Counted from the stretch's first letter, positions 26,342 through 36,524 are shown. The stretch: 64,000 nucleotides of DNA from Flavobacterium sp. NRK F7 (GCF_024054195.1 NZ_JAMXLB010000001.1:1312950-1376949), one strand, 5' to 3'. Translations and numbers: made by a program. The notes: generated by a model not told the origin, from the sequence alone.

Positions 26342-26364
26342 AAATTCCCCAAGAAGGGGAATTT
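26342..26364 (-). other. Perfect 9-bp hairpin between the hydrolase gene and engB
   Basis: AAATTCCCC (26342-26350) and GGGGAATTT (26356-26364) pair around AAGAA. It lies between the hydrolase stop and the engB start and lacks a good T tract on the minus strand, so it looks more like an attenuator or RNA-processing element than a full terminator. Confidence 0.55.
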
Positions 26365-26365
26365 G

Positions 26366-27121
26366 TTAAATATTATTTTTTTCTAACCAATGTAACAATA
26401 ATCTGTTGAATTCATCTGGATGTTCCATCATGGCTGCATGACCGCATTTATCAATCCAAAACAATTCAGAATTGGGTAGTAATTTATTAAACTCCTCAGC
26501 TACTTCTGGAGGGGTTACTTTGTCATTTTTTCCCCAAATAATACACGTTGGTGTTTGCATATTCGGTAAGTCTTTTGCCATATTATGACGAATCGCGCTT
26601 TTAGCAATGGTTAAAGTCTTTATTAACTTAATTCGGTCATTTACTGTAGCAAATACTTCATCAACTATCTCTTTAGTAGCTACTTTGGGGTCATAGAATA
26701 CATCCTCACTTTTCTTTTTGATATATTCATAATCACCTCTTTTAGGGTAACTTTCGCCCATGCCACTTTCATATAAACCTGAGCTACCAGTAATTACTAA
26801 TCCTTTCATTAATTCTGGATACATTTTTGCGTGATAAAGCGCAATATGCCCACCTAAAGAATTACCAAGTAAAATTACTTTGTCATAGCCTTTGTAAATA
26901 ATAAAATCTTTTACAAATTTTGAAAAAGCTTTTACATTGGTTTTAAGAATGTTTTGTGTGTAAAGAGGTAGTTCTGGTATTACTACTTTATATCCATTCT
27001 TTGGAAAAAAATCAGCTACAGCTTCAAAATTACTCAAACCACCCATTAAACCATGTAGCACGATAATTGGGGTGCCTTCACCAGCTTCAAAATAGGTGTA
27101 TTTCTTTTCTTTCTTTAACAT
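26366..27121 (-). CDS. Alpha/beta-fold hydrolase
   Basis: 251 residues without a signal peptide. The oxyanion HGLMGGLSNF, nucleophile elbow GNSLGGH (Ser near residue 88), Asp in WGKNDKVTPP and the catalytic His in CGHAAMMEHP form a complete triad. This is a cytosolic serine esterase or related hydrolase; substrate unknown. The gene is conserved between engB and mraZ in flavobacterial chromosomes. Confidence 0.88.
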   Translation of the reverse strand: MLKKEKKYTYFEAGEGTPIIVLHGLMGGLSNFEAVADFFPKNGYKVVIPELPLYTQNILKTNVKAFSKFVKDFIIYKGYDKVILLGNSLGGHIALYHAKMYPELMKGLVITGSSGLYESGMGESYPKRGDYEYIKKKSEDVFYDPKVATKEIVDEVFATVNDRIKLIKTLTIAKSAIRHNMAKDLPNMQTPTCIIWGKNDKVTPPEVAEEFNKLLPNSELFWIDKCGHAAMMEHPDEFNRLLLHWLEKNNI

Positions 27122-27155
27122 AAAATGAATCTCAAATTTATTTCTGAAATTTTGA

Positions 27156-27189
27156 CAAATATAAGATTTTATATAGGAATTAAAAGCAA
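27156..27189 (-). promoter_or_regulatory. Promoter of the hydrolase-engB unit
   Basis: On the minus strand, TTG (27189-27187), a 23-bp spacer and TATATTTG (27163-27156). The -7 box is an exact match; the spacer is at the long end of what is accepted. The leader would be about 30 bases. Confidence 0.5.
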
Positions 27190-27411
27190 TTGAAAAAAAC
27201 TATTTGAAAACCTTTTTTTAAAGATACTGTAGAGGGTTAAGTTTTTAGTTTTCAACACATTTACTAAATAATAGTAGTTTTTTATTGGGGTTTTTGTATT
27301 GGCTTATTGTTTTTTTTATCATTTGTCAAGGGTGTTTTGGCTTTATTTCAGTACTAATGAGTTCGTTTTTAGGAATTTCATTTATTCGTACAAGTGTAAA
27401 AACTTATTAAC

Positions 27412-27440
27412 AAAGTGGGAGTAAGTGGTAAAAAGTGGTA
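27412..27440 (+). promoter_or_regulatory. MraZ operator: three GTGG(G/T)A boxes in 10-bp register
   Basis: GTGGGA at 27415, GTGGTA at 27425 and GTGGTA at 27435, each preceded by (A/T)AA. MraZ is known to bind direct repeats of this kind (TGGGN with 5-base spacers in E. coli; AAAGTG(T/G) with 3-base spacers in Mycoplasma). The array lies just before the mraZ -7 box, across the -33 region, so MraZ binding would block the dcw promoter. Confidence 0.8.
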
Positions 27441-27449
27441 ATTTTTTTT

Positions 27450-27457
27450 TAAATTTG
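27450..27457 (+). promoter_or_regulatory. -7 box of the mraZ/dcw operon
   Basis: TAAATTTG, exact match, 21 bp before the GTG start of mraZ. There is no TTG at -33; the place is taken by the MraZ boxes. Confidence 0.6.
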
Positions 27458-27477
27458 TCCATATTCTAATTAAAAAT

Positions 27478-27954
27478 GTGCAATTGACGTCATTTATTGG
27501 TACATATGAATGCAAGGTAGATGCTAAAGGAAGGTTAATGCTGCCCACGTCTCTGAAGAAACAATTTGGTTCTTTGGAAGCGGGCTTTGTGTTGAAACGT
27601 TCTGTTTTTCAGCCTTGTTTGGAATTGTATCCGATGGATGAATGGAATACAATGATGCAGAAAATCAATAAATTAAATCGTTTTGTAAAAAAGAACAATG
27701 ATTTTATACGTCGTTTTACAGCTGGAGTTAAAATAGTTGAGATTGATGCAAATGGTAGATTGTTGATTCCAAAAGACTTAGTCGTTTTTGCTAAGGTTGA
27801 AAAAGATGTTGTATTGTCATCGGCAGTAAATATTATTGAAATTTGGGATAAAGATTTGTATGAAAACGTAATTGAAAATGCAACTGATGATTTTGCAGAT
27901 TTAGCGGAAGAAGTAATGGGTAATTTAAATGATGATGAGCATGGAATATCATAA
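27478..27954 (+). CDS. mraZ: Transcriptional regulator MraZ
   Basis: 158 residues starting at GTG 27478 or TTG 27484 (no ATG available in frame). Two SpoVT/AbrB-like repeats: IGTYECKVDAKGRLMLPTSLK at the N-terminus and VKIVEIDANGRLLIPKDLV in the middle, the two D-A-x-G-R motifs of MraZ. It forms a ring and represses the dcw operon from the box array just upstream. First gene of the division and cell-wall cluster; overlaps rsmH by 14 bp. Confidence 0.94.
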   Translation: MQLTSFIGTYECKVDAKGRLMLPTSLKKQFGSLEAGFVLKRSVFQPCLELYPMDEWNTMMQKINKLNRFVKKNNDFIRRFTAGVKIVEIDANGRLLIPKDLVVFAKVEKDVVLSSAVNIIEIWDKDLYENVIENATDDFADLAEEVMGNLNDDEHGIS

Positions 27955-28837
27955 TCCGGTTTTATTAAAAGAAACGGTTGATGGTTTAAATATAAAGCCT
28001 GATGGAGTTTATGTGGATGTGACGTTTGGTGGTGGAGGTCATTCTCGAGAAATTATGTCTCGTTTGGGTGAAAATGGAAAATTAATTGCTTTTGATCAAG
28101 ATGAAGATGCCTTGCGAAATGCAATTCATGATAATCGCTTTTTGTTGATTAATGAAAATTTTAGAAACATCAAACGTTTTTTACGATTTCATGGTATTAA
28201 AAAAGTAGATGGAATATTAGCTGATCTAGGTGTTTCGTCACATCAATTTGATGTTGCAGAAAGAGGGTTTTCCACTCGTTTTGATGCAGAATTAGATATG
28301 AGAATGAATCAAAAAGGTGAAATCAGCGCTTATCATGTAGTGAATGAGTATGATGAACAAGATTTGAAGCGCGTTTTTTTGGAATATGGAGAATTGAAAA
28401 ATGGAGGGGCAATGGCAAATGTAATTGTCTCAGCTAGAAAAGAAAGACAAATAAAAGATTCGGAGCATTTAAAGCAAGTTTTAGCTAAATTTTTACCTGC
28501 TCATAAAAGCAATAAGATTTTAGCTCAAATTTACCAAGCTATACGCATTGAAGTCAATCAAGAAATGGAGGTTTTAAAAGAGTTTTTAGAGCAATCACTT
28601 GAAATATTAGAAATAGGTGGAAGAATGAGTGTGATTTCCTATCATTCCTTAGAAGACAGACTGGTAAAGCGTTTTTTTAGAAATGGAATGTTTGAAGGAG
28701 AGCCTGAAAGGGATTTTTTTGGTAATTATGAGGTTCCCTTTAAAATTATTGAAAAATTGATTGTGCCAAACGCAACCGAAATTGCGAGTAATAATAGGGC
28801 AAGAAGTGCCAAGTTAAGGGTGGCAGAAAAAAAATAA
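27941..28837 (+). CDS. rsmH: 16S rRNA (cytosine1402-N4)-methyltransferase RsmH
   Basis: 298 residues from the ATG at 27941 (EYHNPVLLKETVDGL), the conserved beginning; three earlier in-frame ATG codons at 27929-27937 would only add MMMS. SAM motif VDVTFGGGGHSREI, then DQDEDA, ILADLGVSSHQFD and the C-terminal ISYHSLEDRLVKRFF are all present. It methylates C1402 in the ribosomal P site. Confidence 0.95.
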   Translation: MEYHNPVLLKETVDGLNIKPDGVYVDVTFGGGGHSREIMSRLGENGKLIAFDQDEDALRNAIHDNRFLLINENFRNIKRFLRFHGIKKVDGILADLGVSSHQFDVAERGFSTRFDAELDMRMNQKGEISAYHVVNEYDEQDLKRVFLEYGELKNGGAMANVIVSARKERQIKDSEHLKQVLAKFLPAHKSNKILAQIYQAIRIEVNQEMEVLKEFLEQSLEILEIGGRMSVISYHSLEDRLVKRFFRNGMFEGEPERDFFGNYEVPFKIIEKLIVPNATEIASNNRARSAKLRVAEKK

Positions 28838-28862
28838 AGTAAGATTTGTAATCGTAATAAAG

Positions 28863-29222
28863 ATGAAAAACAGTATTTATAGTTTACTCAAAGCAAAATT
28901 TCTTGTAAGTGATGATGCTTTAAAAAACTGGAAATTCATTGTTTTTTTAATTTTTCTAGCCATGATAATGATTGCTAATAATCATCGATATGATGCGAAA
29001 AATTATAAGATTACTGAATTAACGAATAAAGTAAAAGAGCTTCGTTCGGAATTTGTAGATAGGCGTTCTGAATTGATGAAATTAAAGATGGAATCTACAG
29101 TAGCGAAGAAGATGGAAGTTAGAGGTATTTTTCCAGCTGATGTTCCTCCTACAAAAATTATTGTAAAAACTAAAAAAGAAGATAAAAAGAGTTTTATAGA
29201 CAAATTAAAAATATGGCAGTAA
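28863..29222 (+). CDS. ftsL: FtsL-like divisome protein
   Basis: 119 residues with one transmembrane helix (about residues 24-41, FIVFLIFLAMIMIAN) and a periplasmic coiled-coil (YKITELTNKVKELRSEFVDRRSELMKLKMES), the FtsL/LppA layout. Identity rests on topology and position between rsmH and ftsI rather than on sequence conservation. It joins FtsQ and FtsI/FtsW at the septum. Overlaps ftsI by 10 bp. Confidence 0.85.
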   Translation: MKNSIYSLLKAKFLVSDDALKNWKFIVFLIFLAMIMIANNHRYDAKNYKITELTNKVKELRSEFVDRRSELMKLKMESTVAKKMEVRGIFPADVPPTKIIVKTKKEDKKSFIDKLKIWQ

Positions 29223-31195
29223 AAGAGAAAAATAGTAACTACCGTATGTATTTAGTGGCTTTCACCATGTTTGTGATGGCTATTTTAGTTATGATAAAAC
29301 TCAATAATATTCAATGGTTAGAAGGGGATTACTATCGTAAATTGGCTAAAGAAAGAACGGTTAAGAATTTTGTCATTCCTGCAAATAAAGGAAATGTATA
29401 TTCTGCTGATGGCAGTTTGCTTGCAACTTCAATTCCTGAATATACCATACGTTTTGATGCGCTTTCTCCTTCTAAAGAAAATTTTCAAGAGAATATTAAA
29501 GCTTTAAGTGATTCTTTATCGGCTATGTTTGGTAGGTCCACGGGTTATTATCAAGCAGCATTACAAAAAGCAAGATCAAATCAAAACAGATATTACTTAG
29601 TTGCCAGTAAATTAAGTTATACCGACTATATGCGAATTAAAAGCTTTCCTCTTTTCAATAAAGGCCCCTATAAAGGAGGAATTATTGTTGAGCAAAAAAC
29701 GGTTCGAGAACATCCGATTGGGTTAATTGCTCAAAGAACAATTGGTTATGAGAGAACCGAAAGCGATGGAAAAGGTTTAGAGTTTGCATTTAAAAAATAC
29801 ATTAATGGGAAAAATGGGCATCGAATGATGCAAAAAATTGCAAAAAATCAATGGAAGCCAATTAATGATAATAATGAATTAGAACCACAAGATGGATTTG
29901 ATATTGTGTCAACCATTGACGTTTATGTGCAAGATATTGCGCATCATGCTTTGTTGAAACAATTAGAATTTTATGAAGCAGATCATGGTTGTGTTGTGGT
30001 TATGGAAACAAAAACAGGTGAAATTAAAGCCATCTCTAATTTAGGTAGAGCCAATAATGGATCTTATTATGAAACTCAAAATTATGCCGTAGCAGAATCA
30101 CACGAACCCGGTTCTACATTTAAATTGTTTGATTTAATAGCCCTTTTAGATGATAAAAAAGTAGATACCAGTAAGATTTATGATACACATGAAGGTGTAG
30201 TCGAATATTATAAAAAGAAAGTAAGGGATTCTCATAGAGGAGGTTATGGTAAAATATCTTTAGCTCGAGGCTTTGAAGTTTCTTCTAACACGGTTTTAGT
30301 TCAAGCTGTATACGATAATTATAAAGATGATCCGAAACAATTTGTAGATAGGATTAATAGCTATGGTTTAAACAAACCTTTAGGTTTACAATTAATAGGA
30401 GAAGGAAAACCTTACGTACCACAACCAGGTGATAAAAAATGGTATGGTACCACTTTACCATGGATGGCTTTCGGATATAATATTTCATTAACCCCTTTAC
30501 AAACCCTAGCTTTATATAATGCAGTTGCCAATGATGGAGTTATGGTGAAACCCTATTTTGTAAAAGAAATTAAAGAATGGAATAAAACGATAAAGAAATA
30601 CGATACAGAAATTATCAATCCTAAAATTGCATCAGATGAAACTTTGGAAAAAGTTAGAGCGGTTTTAGAAAATGTGGTAAAGAAAGGAACAGCATCTAAG
30701 TTGTATTCTAAAGATTTTTCAATGGCAGGAAAAACAGGAACGGCTCAAGCTAACTATCGCGACAAATCTCAATTGCATTATATCTCTTCTTTTGCGGGCT
30801 ATTTTCCTGCAAACAATCCGAAGTATTCTTGTATTGTAATCATTCATAAACCCAATGTTTCAGCTGGTTATTTTGGAGCAGACGTGGCGGGACCGGTTTT
30901 TAAACGTATTGCTCAAAAAATTTATACCGATTCACCTCCTACCAATCATATACAAGATTTAGAAAAGCAAATTGGGGTAACTGAAAAGGCCTATAATACC
31001 TATTATAATCAAGTTGATAAAGCCACTTCATTAATACCGAATCTAAATGGAATGGATGGAATGGATGCAGTTGCATTATTGGAAAATTTAGGAGTACGAG
31101 TAACGGTAAGAGGAATTGGTAAAGTAAGTTCTCAATCGGTGAAACCAGGTGAAAAAATTCAAAAAAATCAAACCATAACAATAGAATTGTCATGA
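29213..31195 (+). CDS. ftsI: Septal peptidoglycan transpeptidase FtsI (PBP3) with PASTA domain
   Basis: 660 residues. One N-terminal membrane anchor, PBP dimerisation domain, then the transpeptidase domain with SxxK (Ser301-T-F-K304, in the context EPGSTFK), SxN (SSNT) and KTG (AGKTGTAQA). A C-terminal PASTA domain (IPNLNGMDGMDAVALLENLGV..SVKPGEKI) is usual for Bacteroidota FtsI but absent from E. coli FtsI. It crosslinks septal peptidoglycan with FtsW. Overlaps ftsL by 10 bp and murE by 4 bp (ATGA). Confidence 0.94.
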   Translation: MAVKEKNSNYRMYLVAFTMFVMAILVMIKLNNIQWLEGDYYRKLAKERTVKNFVIPANKGNVYSADGSLLATSIPEYTIRFDALSPSKENFQENIKALSDSLSAMFGRSTGYYQAALQKARSNQNRYYLVASKLSYTDYMRIKSFPLFNKGPYKGGIIVEQKTVREHPIGLIAQRTIGYERTESDGKGLEFAFKKYINGKNGHRMMQKIAKNQWKPINDNNELEPQDGFDIVSTIDVYVQDIAHHALLKQLEFYEADHGCVVVMETKTGEIKAISNLGRANNGSYYETQNYAVAESHEPGSTFKLFDLIALLDDKKVDTSKIYDTHEGVVEYYKKKVRDSHRGGYGKISLARGFEVSSNTVLVQAVYDNYKDDPKQFVDRINSYGLNKPLGLQLIGEGKPYVPQPGDKKWYGTTLPWMAFGYNISLTPLQTLALYNAVANDGVMVKPYFVKEIKEWNKTIKKYDTEIINPKIASDETLEKVRAVLENVVKKGTASKLYSKDFSMAGKTGTAQANYRDKSQLHYISSFAGYFPANNPKYSCIVIIHKPNVSAGYFGADVAGPVFKRIAQKIYTDSPPTNHIQDLEKQIGVTEKAYNTYYNQVDKATSLIPNLNGMDGMDAVALLENLGVRVTVRGIGKVSSQSVKPGEKIQKNQTITIELS

Positions 31196-32655
31196 AAGTC
31201 TTAAAAGACATATTGTATAAAGTAGGTATAGAAGCCGTTAAAGGAGCTACTGATGTTGTTATCCAAAAAATTGAATTCGATTCTAGAAAAATTGAATTGA
31301 ATGATATTTTTGTGGCAATTCGTGGTGTTGTTTCCGATGGGCATGATTTTATTGAAAAAGCATTAAGCTTAGGTGCGAGTGTTATTATTTGTGAAGAATT
31401 CCCAGAAGTTATTGTAAATGGAGTAACTTATATTAAAGTTGCAAATTCAAATGAAGCATTAGCTTTCATGGCTTCAAATTATTATGAAAATCCTTCTTCA
31501 AAAATAAAATTGGTTGGAGTCACAGGTACAAATGGGAAAACAACTATTGCTTCTTTATTGTATCAATTGTTTAAAAAAGCAGGTTATAAAGTAGGTTTGC
31601 TTTCTACAGTTAAAATTCTTGTGGATGAAACCGAATACAAAGCAACGCATACCACTCCAGATTCATTGAGTATTAATTACTATTTAAATGAAATGGTAGC
31701 ATTGGGTTGTGAGTTTTGTTTTATGGAAGTCAGTTCGCACGGAATTCATCAAAAGAGAACGGAAGGACTTCAATTTCAAGGTGGCATTTTTACAAATCTG
31801 TCACACGATCATTTGGATTACCACAAGACTTTTGCGGAATATAGGGATGTAAAAAAGAAATTTTTTGATGATTTGCCTAAAACGGCTTTTGCCATTTCTA
31901 ATATAGATGATAAAAATGGAGCAATTATGTTCCAAAATACCAAAGCCAAGAAAATAACCTATGCTTTGAAATCCTATGCTGATTATAAAGCTCAAATTTT
32001 AGAGAATCAATTTACGGGCTTATTGATGAAAATTAATACTAATGAAGTTTGGACAAAATTGATAGGTTCTTTTAATGCGTATAATTTATTAGCGATTTAT
32101 GCCGCGGCTGTTGAATTGGGGATTGAAGAACAAGAAACCTTACGATTGCTTTCTGATTTAGAAAGTGTTTCAGGTCGATTTCAATATATTGTTTCTTCGA
32201 GTAAAATAACAGCTATTGTGGATTATGCGCATACACCAGATGCATTGGAAAACGTATTAAAAACTATAGAAGATATTCGTACTAAAAATGAACAATTAAT
32301 CACTGTTGTAGGTTGTGGAGGTGATAGAGATAAAACGAAAAGACCAATCATGGCCCAAATTGCTTCAGAATTGAGTACTAAAGCCATTTTTACTTCAGAC
32401 AATCCTAGGACAGAAGATCCAACGATAATCTTAGAAGAAATGGAAAAAGGAGTGGAACCACAGAATTATAAAAAAACACTCTCCATTTTAGATAGAAAGC
32501 AAGCCATTAAAACGGCTTGTCAATTAGCGGAAGCAAACGATATTATTCTTATAGCAGGAAAAGGACATGAAACGTATCAAGAAATTAACGGTGTACGACA
32601 TGATTTTGATGATTTAAAAATTGTAACAACATTGTTGCAAGAATTAGGAAAGTAA
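31192..32655 (+). CDS. murE: UDP-MurNAc-L-Ala-D-Glu:meso-DAP ligase MurE
   Basis: 487 residues, three Mur-ligase domains. The ATP loop is GVTGTNGKTTIASLL (about residues 107-121), the carbamylated-Lys region and VDYAHTPDAL are complete, and the substrate motif reads SDNPRTEDP; DNPR is the signature of the meso-diaminopimelate-adding enzymes. So the peptidoglycan is predicted to be of A1-gamma, meso-DAP type. Overlaps ftsI by 4 bp. Confidence 0.95.
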   Translation: MKVLKDILYKVGIEAVKGATDVVIQKIEFDSRKIELNDIFVAIRGVVSDGHDFIEKALSLGASVIICEEFPEVIVNGVTYIKVANSNEALAFMASNYYENPSSKIKLVGVTGTNGKTTIASLLYQLFKKAGYKVGLLSTVKILVDETEYKATHTTPDSLSINYYLNEMVALGCEFCFMEVSSHGIHQKRTEGLQFQGGIFTNLSHDHLDYHKTFAEYRDVKKKFFDDLPKTAFAISNIDDKNGAIMFQNTKAKKITYALKSYADYKAQILENQFTGLLMKINTNEVWTKLIGSFNAYNLLAIYAAAVELGIEEQETLRLLSDLESVSGRFQYIVSSSKITAIVDYAHTPDALENVLKTIEDIRTKNEQLITVVGCGGDRDKTKRPIMAQIASELSTKAIFTSDNPRTEDPTIILEEMEKGVEPQNYKKTLSILDRKQAIKTACQLAEANDIILIAGKGHETYQEINGVRHDFDDLKIVTTLLQELGK

Positions 32656-32685
32656 TTTTTAAAAACAGAATTTAAAAATAAAGAT

Positions 32686-33903
32686 ATGTTATATTATATT
32701 TTTCAATATTTGGACAAAACATTTGATGTTCCTGGGGCAGGAGTGTTTCAATATATTACTTTCCGATCGGCTTTTGCATTTATTTTGTCTTTACTAATAG
32801 CTGCTATTTATGGTAAAAAAATCATCAACTTTTTGAGAAAACAACAAGTAGGTGAAACCGTTCGTGATTTAGGTTTAGCAGGGCAAAGTCAAAAAGCAGG
32901 TACGCCTACTATGGGTGGAATCATCATTATTTTAGCGACACTTATCCCGGTGCTTTTGTTGGCAAAATTGGAAAACATCTATATCATTTTATTAATTGTG
33001 ACCACACTTTGGATGGGAACCATTGGTTTTATTGATGACTATATTAAAGTGTTTAAAAAAGACAAACAAGGTTTAAAAGGAATTTTTAAAGTATTTGGAC
33101 AAGTAAGTTTAGGATTAATAGTAGGTTGTGTTTTGTATTTGCATCCCAACGTAACCATTCGTAAAGATACGATAGGGGAACGAGTAAAAATTGAAAATAT
33201 TGATCCAACCAGTTTGCAAGAAAAATCAACAGCTACAACCATACCTTTTTTAAAAAATAATGAATTTGACTACGCAGAGGTGTTGTCTTTTTTAGGCGAC
33301 GGTTATCAAAATTTGGCTTGGCTTATTTTTATACCTATGGTGGTTATCATCATTACTGCGGTTTCTAATGGAGCTAATTTAACAGATGGAATAGATGGTT
33401 TAGCCGCTGGTACTTCCGCTATCTCTGTGCTTACTCTTGGTATTTTTGCGTTTGTTTCTGGAAATATAATTTTTTCAGATTATCTCAATATTATGTATAT
33501 CCCAAATTCAGGTGAAATGACCATTTATATAGCAGCCTTTGTAGGAGCTCTAGTTGGTTTTCTTTGGTACAATACCTATCCAGCTCAAGTGTTTATGGGA
33601 GATACAGGAAGTTTAACCATTGGTGGTATTATAGCTGTTATTGCGATTGCTATTCGTAAAGAATTGATGATTCCCATTTTGTGTGGTATTTTCTTAGCTG
33701 AAAATTTATCGGTAATGATACAAGTAAGTTATTTTAAATATACGAAGAAAAAATATGGAGAAGGAAGGCGTGTTTTTTTAATGTCACCTTTGCATCATCA
33801 TTATCAAAAGAAAGGGTTTCATGAAAGTAAGATTGTGACCCGTTTCTGGATTGTTGGAATTCTTTTAGCTATATTTTCATTGGTTTCATTAAAACTAAGA
33901 TAG
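32686..33903 (+). CDS. mraY: Phospho-MurNAc-pentapeptide transferase MraY
   Basis: 405 residues, about ten transmembrane helices. It transfers phospho-MurNAc-pentapeptide to undecaprenyl phosphate (lipid I). Signatures: [58 protein letters not shown] and the His-rich [11 protein letters not shown]. It has a longer loop after helix 4 than E. coli MraY (about residues 150-200), common in Bacteroidota. murF does not lie between murE and mraY. Confidence 0.96.
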   Translation: MLYYIFQYLDKTFDVPGAGVFQYITFRSAFAFILSLLIAAIYGKKIINFLRKQQVGETVRDLGLAGQSQKAGTPTMGGIIIILATLIPVLLLAKLENIYIILLIVTTLWMGTIGFIDDYIKVFKKDKQGLKGIFKVFGQVSLGLIVGCVLYLHPNVTIRKDTIGERVKIENIDPTSLQEKSTATTIPFLKNNEFDYAEVLSFLGDGYQNLAWLIFIPMVVIIITAVSNGANLTDGIDGLAAGTSAISVLTLGIFAFVSGNIIFSDYLNIMYIPNSGEMTIYIAAFVGALVGFLWYNTYPAQVFMGDTGSLTIGGIIAVIAIAIRKELMIPILCGIFLAENLSVMIQVSYFKYTKKKYGEGRRVFLMSPLHHHYQKKGFHESKIVTRFWIVGILLAIFSLVSLKLR

Positions 33904-33904
33904 C

Positions 33905-35236
33905 ATGAAGTTAGTTGTTTTAGGAGGAGGAGAAAGCGGAGTAGGAACCGCAATTTTAGGAAAGAAAAAAGGATACGAAGTATTTGTGTCTGATTTTGGA
34001 AAAATAAAAGAAAATTACAAAGAAGTTCTTAGCATTAATCAAATACCTTGGGAAGATGAAAAGCATACCGAATCTTTGATTTTAGATGCAGATGTAGTCA
34101 TGAAAAGTCCAGGAATTCCAGAGAAAGCGCCTATTGTTAAAAAATTATTGGAACGAAATATCCCAGTAATTTCTGAAATAGAGTTTGCTTTTCCGTTTAC
34201 CAATGCTAAAACCATTGGAATTACAGGAAGTAATGGAAAAACCACCACCACTTTGTTAACCTATCACATTTTAAAACAAGGTGGTTTAAATGTTGGATTA
34301 GCAGGAAATATTGGAAAAAGCTTTGCTTGGCAAGTCGCTGAAAATAATCACGATTATTATGTGTTAGAGCTAAGCAGTTTTCAATTGGACGGGATTGTAA
34401 ATTATAGACCAGATATAGCTGTAATTACCAATTTGAGTCCAGATCATTTAGATCGTTATGCCTATGATTATAATTTGTATATCGCTTCTAAATTTAGAAT
34501 TACAAAAAATCAAACAGAAAACGATTTTTTAATTGTTGACCATGATGATGTTGAAATCAATAGATGGTTTCAAAATAATAAAACAAAAGCAAAAAAACTC
34601 TCTTTTTCAGTGACTAAATCAGTAGAAGAAGGAGGATTTGAAGAAAATAACAATTTGAACAGTAAAATTAATAACGACCTATTTACCATGCCAATCAACG
34701 AATTAGCTTTAGAAGGAAAACACAATCTTAAAAATGCCATGGCTGCAACTGCGGTTGCTCAGTTAATGAAAGTAAGAAAACAAACGATAAGAGAAAGTCT
34801 AAGTAACTTTCAAGGTGCAGAACATCGTTTGGAGAAAGTGTTGAAAATACAAAATGTACAATACATTAATGATTCCAAAGCAACCAATGTAAACGCTACT
34901 TTTTTTGCATTAGATAGTATGACAGGTCCAACGGTTTGGATTGTAGGTGGTGTTGACAAAGGAAATGATTATGATGAATTAATGCCATTGGTTAGAGAAA
35001 AAGTAAAAGGTATTATTTGTTTAGGTGTAGATAACCAAAAATTATTTAACGCTTTCAATAATGTGGTAGATGTAATGATTGAAACTACTTCCATGACAGA
35101 GGCAGTTAAAATTGCACAGAGAATGGCTGAAAAAGGGGATACCGTATTGTTGTCACCCTGTTGCGCAAGTTTTGATTTATTTGAAAATTACGAAGATAGA
35201 GGCCGTCAATTTAAAAACGCAGTACATAATTTATAA
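33905..35236 (+). CDS. murD: UDP-MurNAc-L-alanine:D-glutamate ligase MurD
   Basis: 443 residues. N-terminal Rossmann-like LGGGESGVGTAILGKKKG, central ATP loop GITGSNGKTTTTLL (about residues 102-115), LELSSFQLDG, NLSPDHLDRY and the C-terminal NDSKATNVNAT and LSPCCASFDLFENYEDRG. It adds D-Glu to UDP-MurNAc-L-Ala in the cytosol. Starts one base after mraY ends. Confidence 0.95.
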   Translation: MKLVVLGGGESGVGTAILGKKKGYEVFVSDFGKIKENYKEVLSINQIPWEDEKHTESLILDADVVMKSPGIPEKAPIVKKLLERNIPVISEIEFAFPFTNAKTIGITGSNGKTTTTLLTYHILKQGGLNVGLAGNIGKSFAWQVAENNHDYYVLELSSFQLDGIVNYRPDIAVITNLSPDHLDRYAYDYNLYIASKFRITKNQTENDFLIVDHDDVEINRWFQNNKTKAKKLSFSVTKSVEEGGFEENNNLNSKINNDLFTMPINELALEGKHNLKNAMAATAVAQLMKVRKQTIRESLSNFQGAEHRLEKVLKIQNVQYINDSKATNVNATFFALDSMTGPTVWIVGGVDKGNDYDELMPLVREKVKGIICLGVDNQKLFNAFNNVVDVMIETTSMTEAVKIAQRMAEKGDTVLLSPCCASFDLFENYEDRGRQFKNAVHNL

Positions 35237-35242
35237 CAAAAA

Positions 35243-36523
35243 ATGAAAGCATTAGTAGCTAGATTAAGAGGAGATAAAGTAATTTGGGCAATAGTTTTTC
35301 TATTGGCTCTCATTTCTTTTTTGCCCGTTTACAGTGCTAGTACTAATTTAGTTTATGTAATTGGTAAAGGATCTACCATGGGGTATTTAGTGAAACATCT
35401 TGGACATTTGTTCCTAGGGTTTGCTATTATCTATTTTGTACATAAAGTACCTTATCATTATTTTAGAGCTTTGTCCATTTTTGGAATCCCACTAGTAATT
35501 GTTCTTTTACTCTATACTTTGTTTCAAGGTACAACTATTGGTGGTGCAAATGCCAGTAGATGGATTCAAATTCCTTTTGTAGGGGTAAGCTTTCAAACGT
35601 CTACTTTAGCTTTTACAGTTTTAATGGTTTATGTAGCGCGTTATTTAGCAAAAGTAAGTGATAAAGAATATACATTTAAAGAGTCGTTTTTAGAATTATG
35701 GTTACCCGTATTTGGGGTTTTGGTTTTAATCTTACCAACGAACTTTTCAACTACAGCACTTATTTTTTCTATGGTATGTATGTTAATATTCATTGGTTAC
35801 TATCCTTTAAAATATTTAGCAACAGTAATAGGTTTAGGGATTGCTGCATTATTATTATTTTTATTATTAGCCAAAGCATTCCCAACTAATAAATTGTTTA
35901 GCAGGGTAAATACTTGGGGAAATAGAATTGAACGTTTCTTAGATGATAAACCCAATGAAGATGATTACCAAATTGAAAAAGCAAAAATTGCAATTGCTTC
36001 AGGAGGAATTTACGGGTTAGGCCCTGGGAAAAGTGTGCAAAAAAACTTTCTTCCTCAATCTTCTTCCGATTTTATTTTTGCCATTATTGTAGAAGAATAC
36101 GGTCTACTTGGAGCTGTAGGAATTTTATTCTTGTACTTGTTGCTGTTTTTTAGGTTTATTATAAATGCACAAAAAGCTCCTACATTATTTGGTAAACTAT
36201 TAATCATTGGCTTAGGGTTTCCAATTGTTTTTCAAGCTTTAATTAATATGGCTGTGGCTGTAGAGTTATTACCAGTAACAGGACAAACCTTGCCGCTTAT
36301 TAGTAGTGGAGGAACTTCTATATGGATGACCTGCGTGGCTGTGGGTGTCATTTTGAGCGTAACCAAAAAAGAAGCCGAAGTAGCTTTAGATGAAGCGGAA
36401 AAAAAGAAAAGAGAAGAAGCTTTACAACGTATTATTGATAGAGAAATAGAATTAGAAGACAATAAACATAAAGAAGAGGAAAATGAAGTGGCTAACCCTT
36501 TAGAACCCATTTTGAATCAGTAA
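35243..36523 (+). CDS. ftsW: Septal peptidoglycan glycosyltransferase FtsW (SEDS family)
   Basis: 426 residues with about ten transmembrane helices and a charged cytosolic tail ([23 protein letters not shown]). SEDS signatures: [12 protein letters not shown], the loop [30 protein letters not shown] with the catalytic-loop region, and [10 protein letters not shown] near the end. It polymerises lipid II at the septum with FtsI. Start 6 bp after murD. Confidence 0.94.
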   Translation: MKALVARLRGDKVIWAIVFLLALISFLPVYSASTNLVYVIGKGSTMGYLVKHLGHLFLGFAIIYFVHKVPYHYFRALSIFGIPLVIVLLLYTLFQGTTIGGANASRWIQIPFVGVSFQTSTLAFTVLMVYVARYLAKVSDKEYTFKESFLELWLPVFGVLVLILPTNFSTTALIFSMVCMLIFIGYYPLKYLATVIGLGIAALLLFLLLAKAFPTNKLFSRVNTWGNRIERFLDDKPNEDDYQIEKAKIAIASGGIYGLGPGKSVQKNFLPQSSSDFIFAIIVEEYGLLGAVGILFLYLLLFFRFIINAQKAPTLFGKLLIIGLGFPIVFQALINMAVAVELLPVTGQTLPLISSGGTSIWMTCVAVGVILSVTKKEAEVALDEAEKKKREEALQRIIDREIELEDNKHKEEENEVANPLEPILNQ

Positions 36524-36524
36524 T

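Larger units (their letters stand above)
27122..27477. other. 356-bp divergent intergenic region before mraZ
   Basis: On the minus side it carries the hydrolase/engB promoter (27156-27189); on the plus side the MraZ-box array (27412-27440) and the mraZ -7 box. Between about 27200 and 27390 it is T-rich with no ORF, hairpin or repeat that I can support. Confidence 0.6.
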
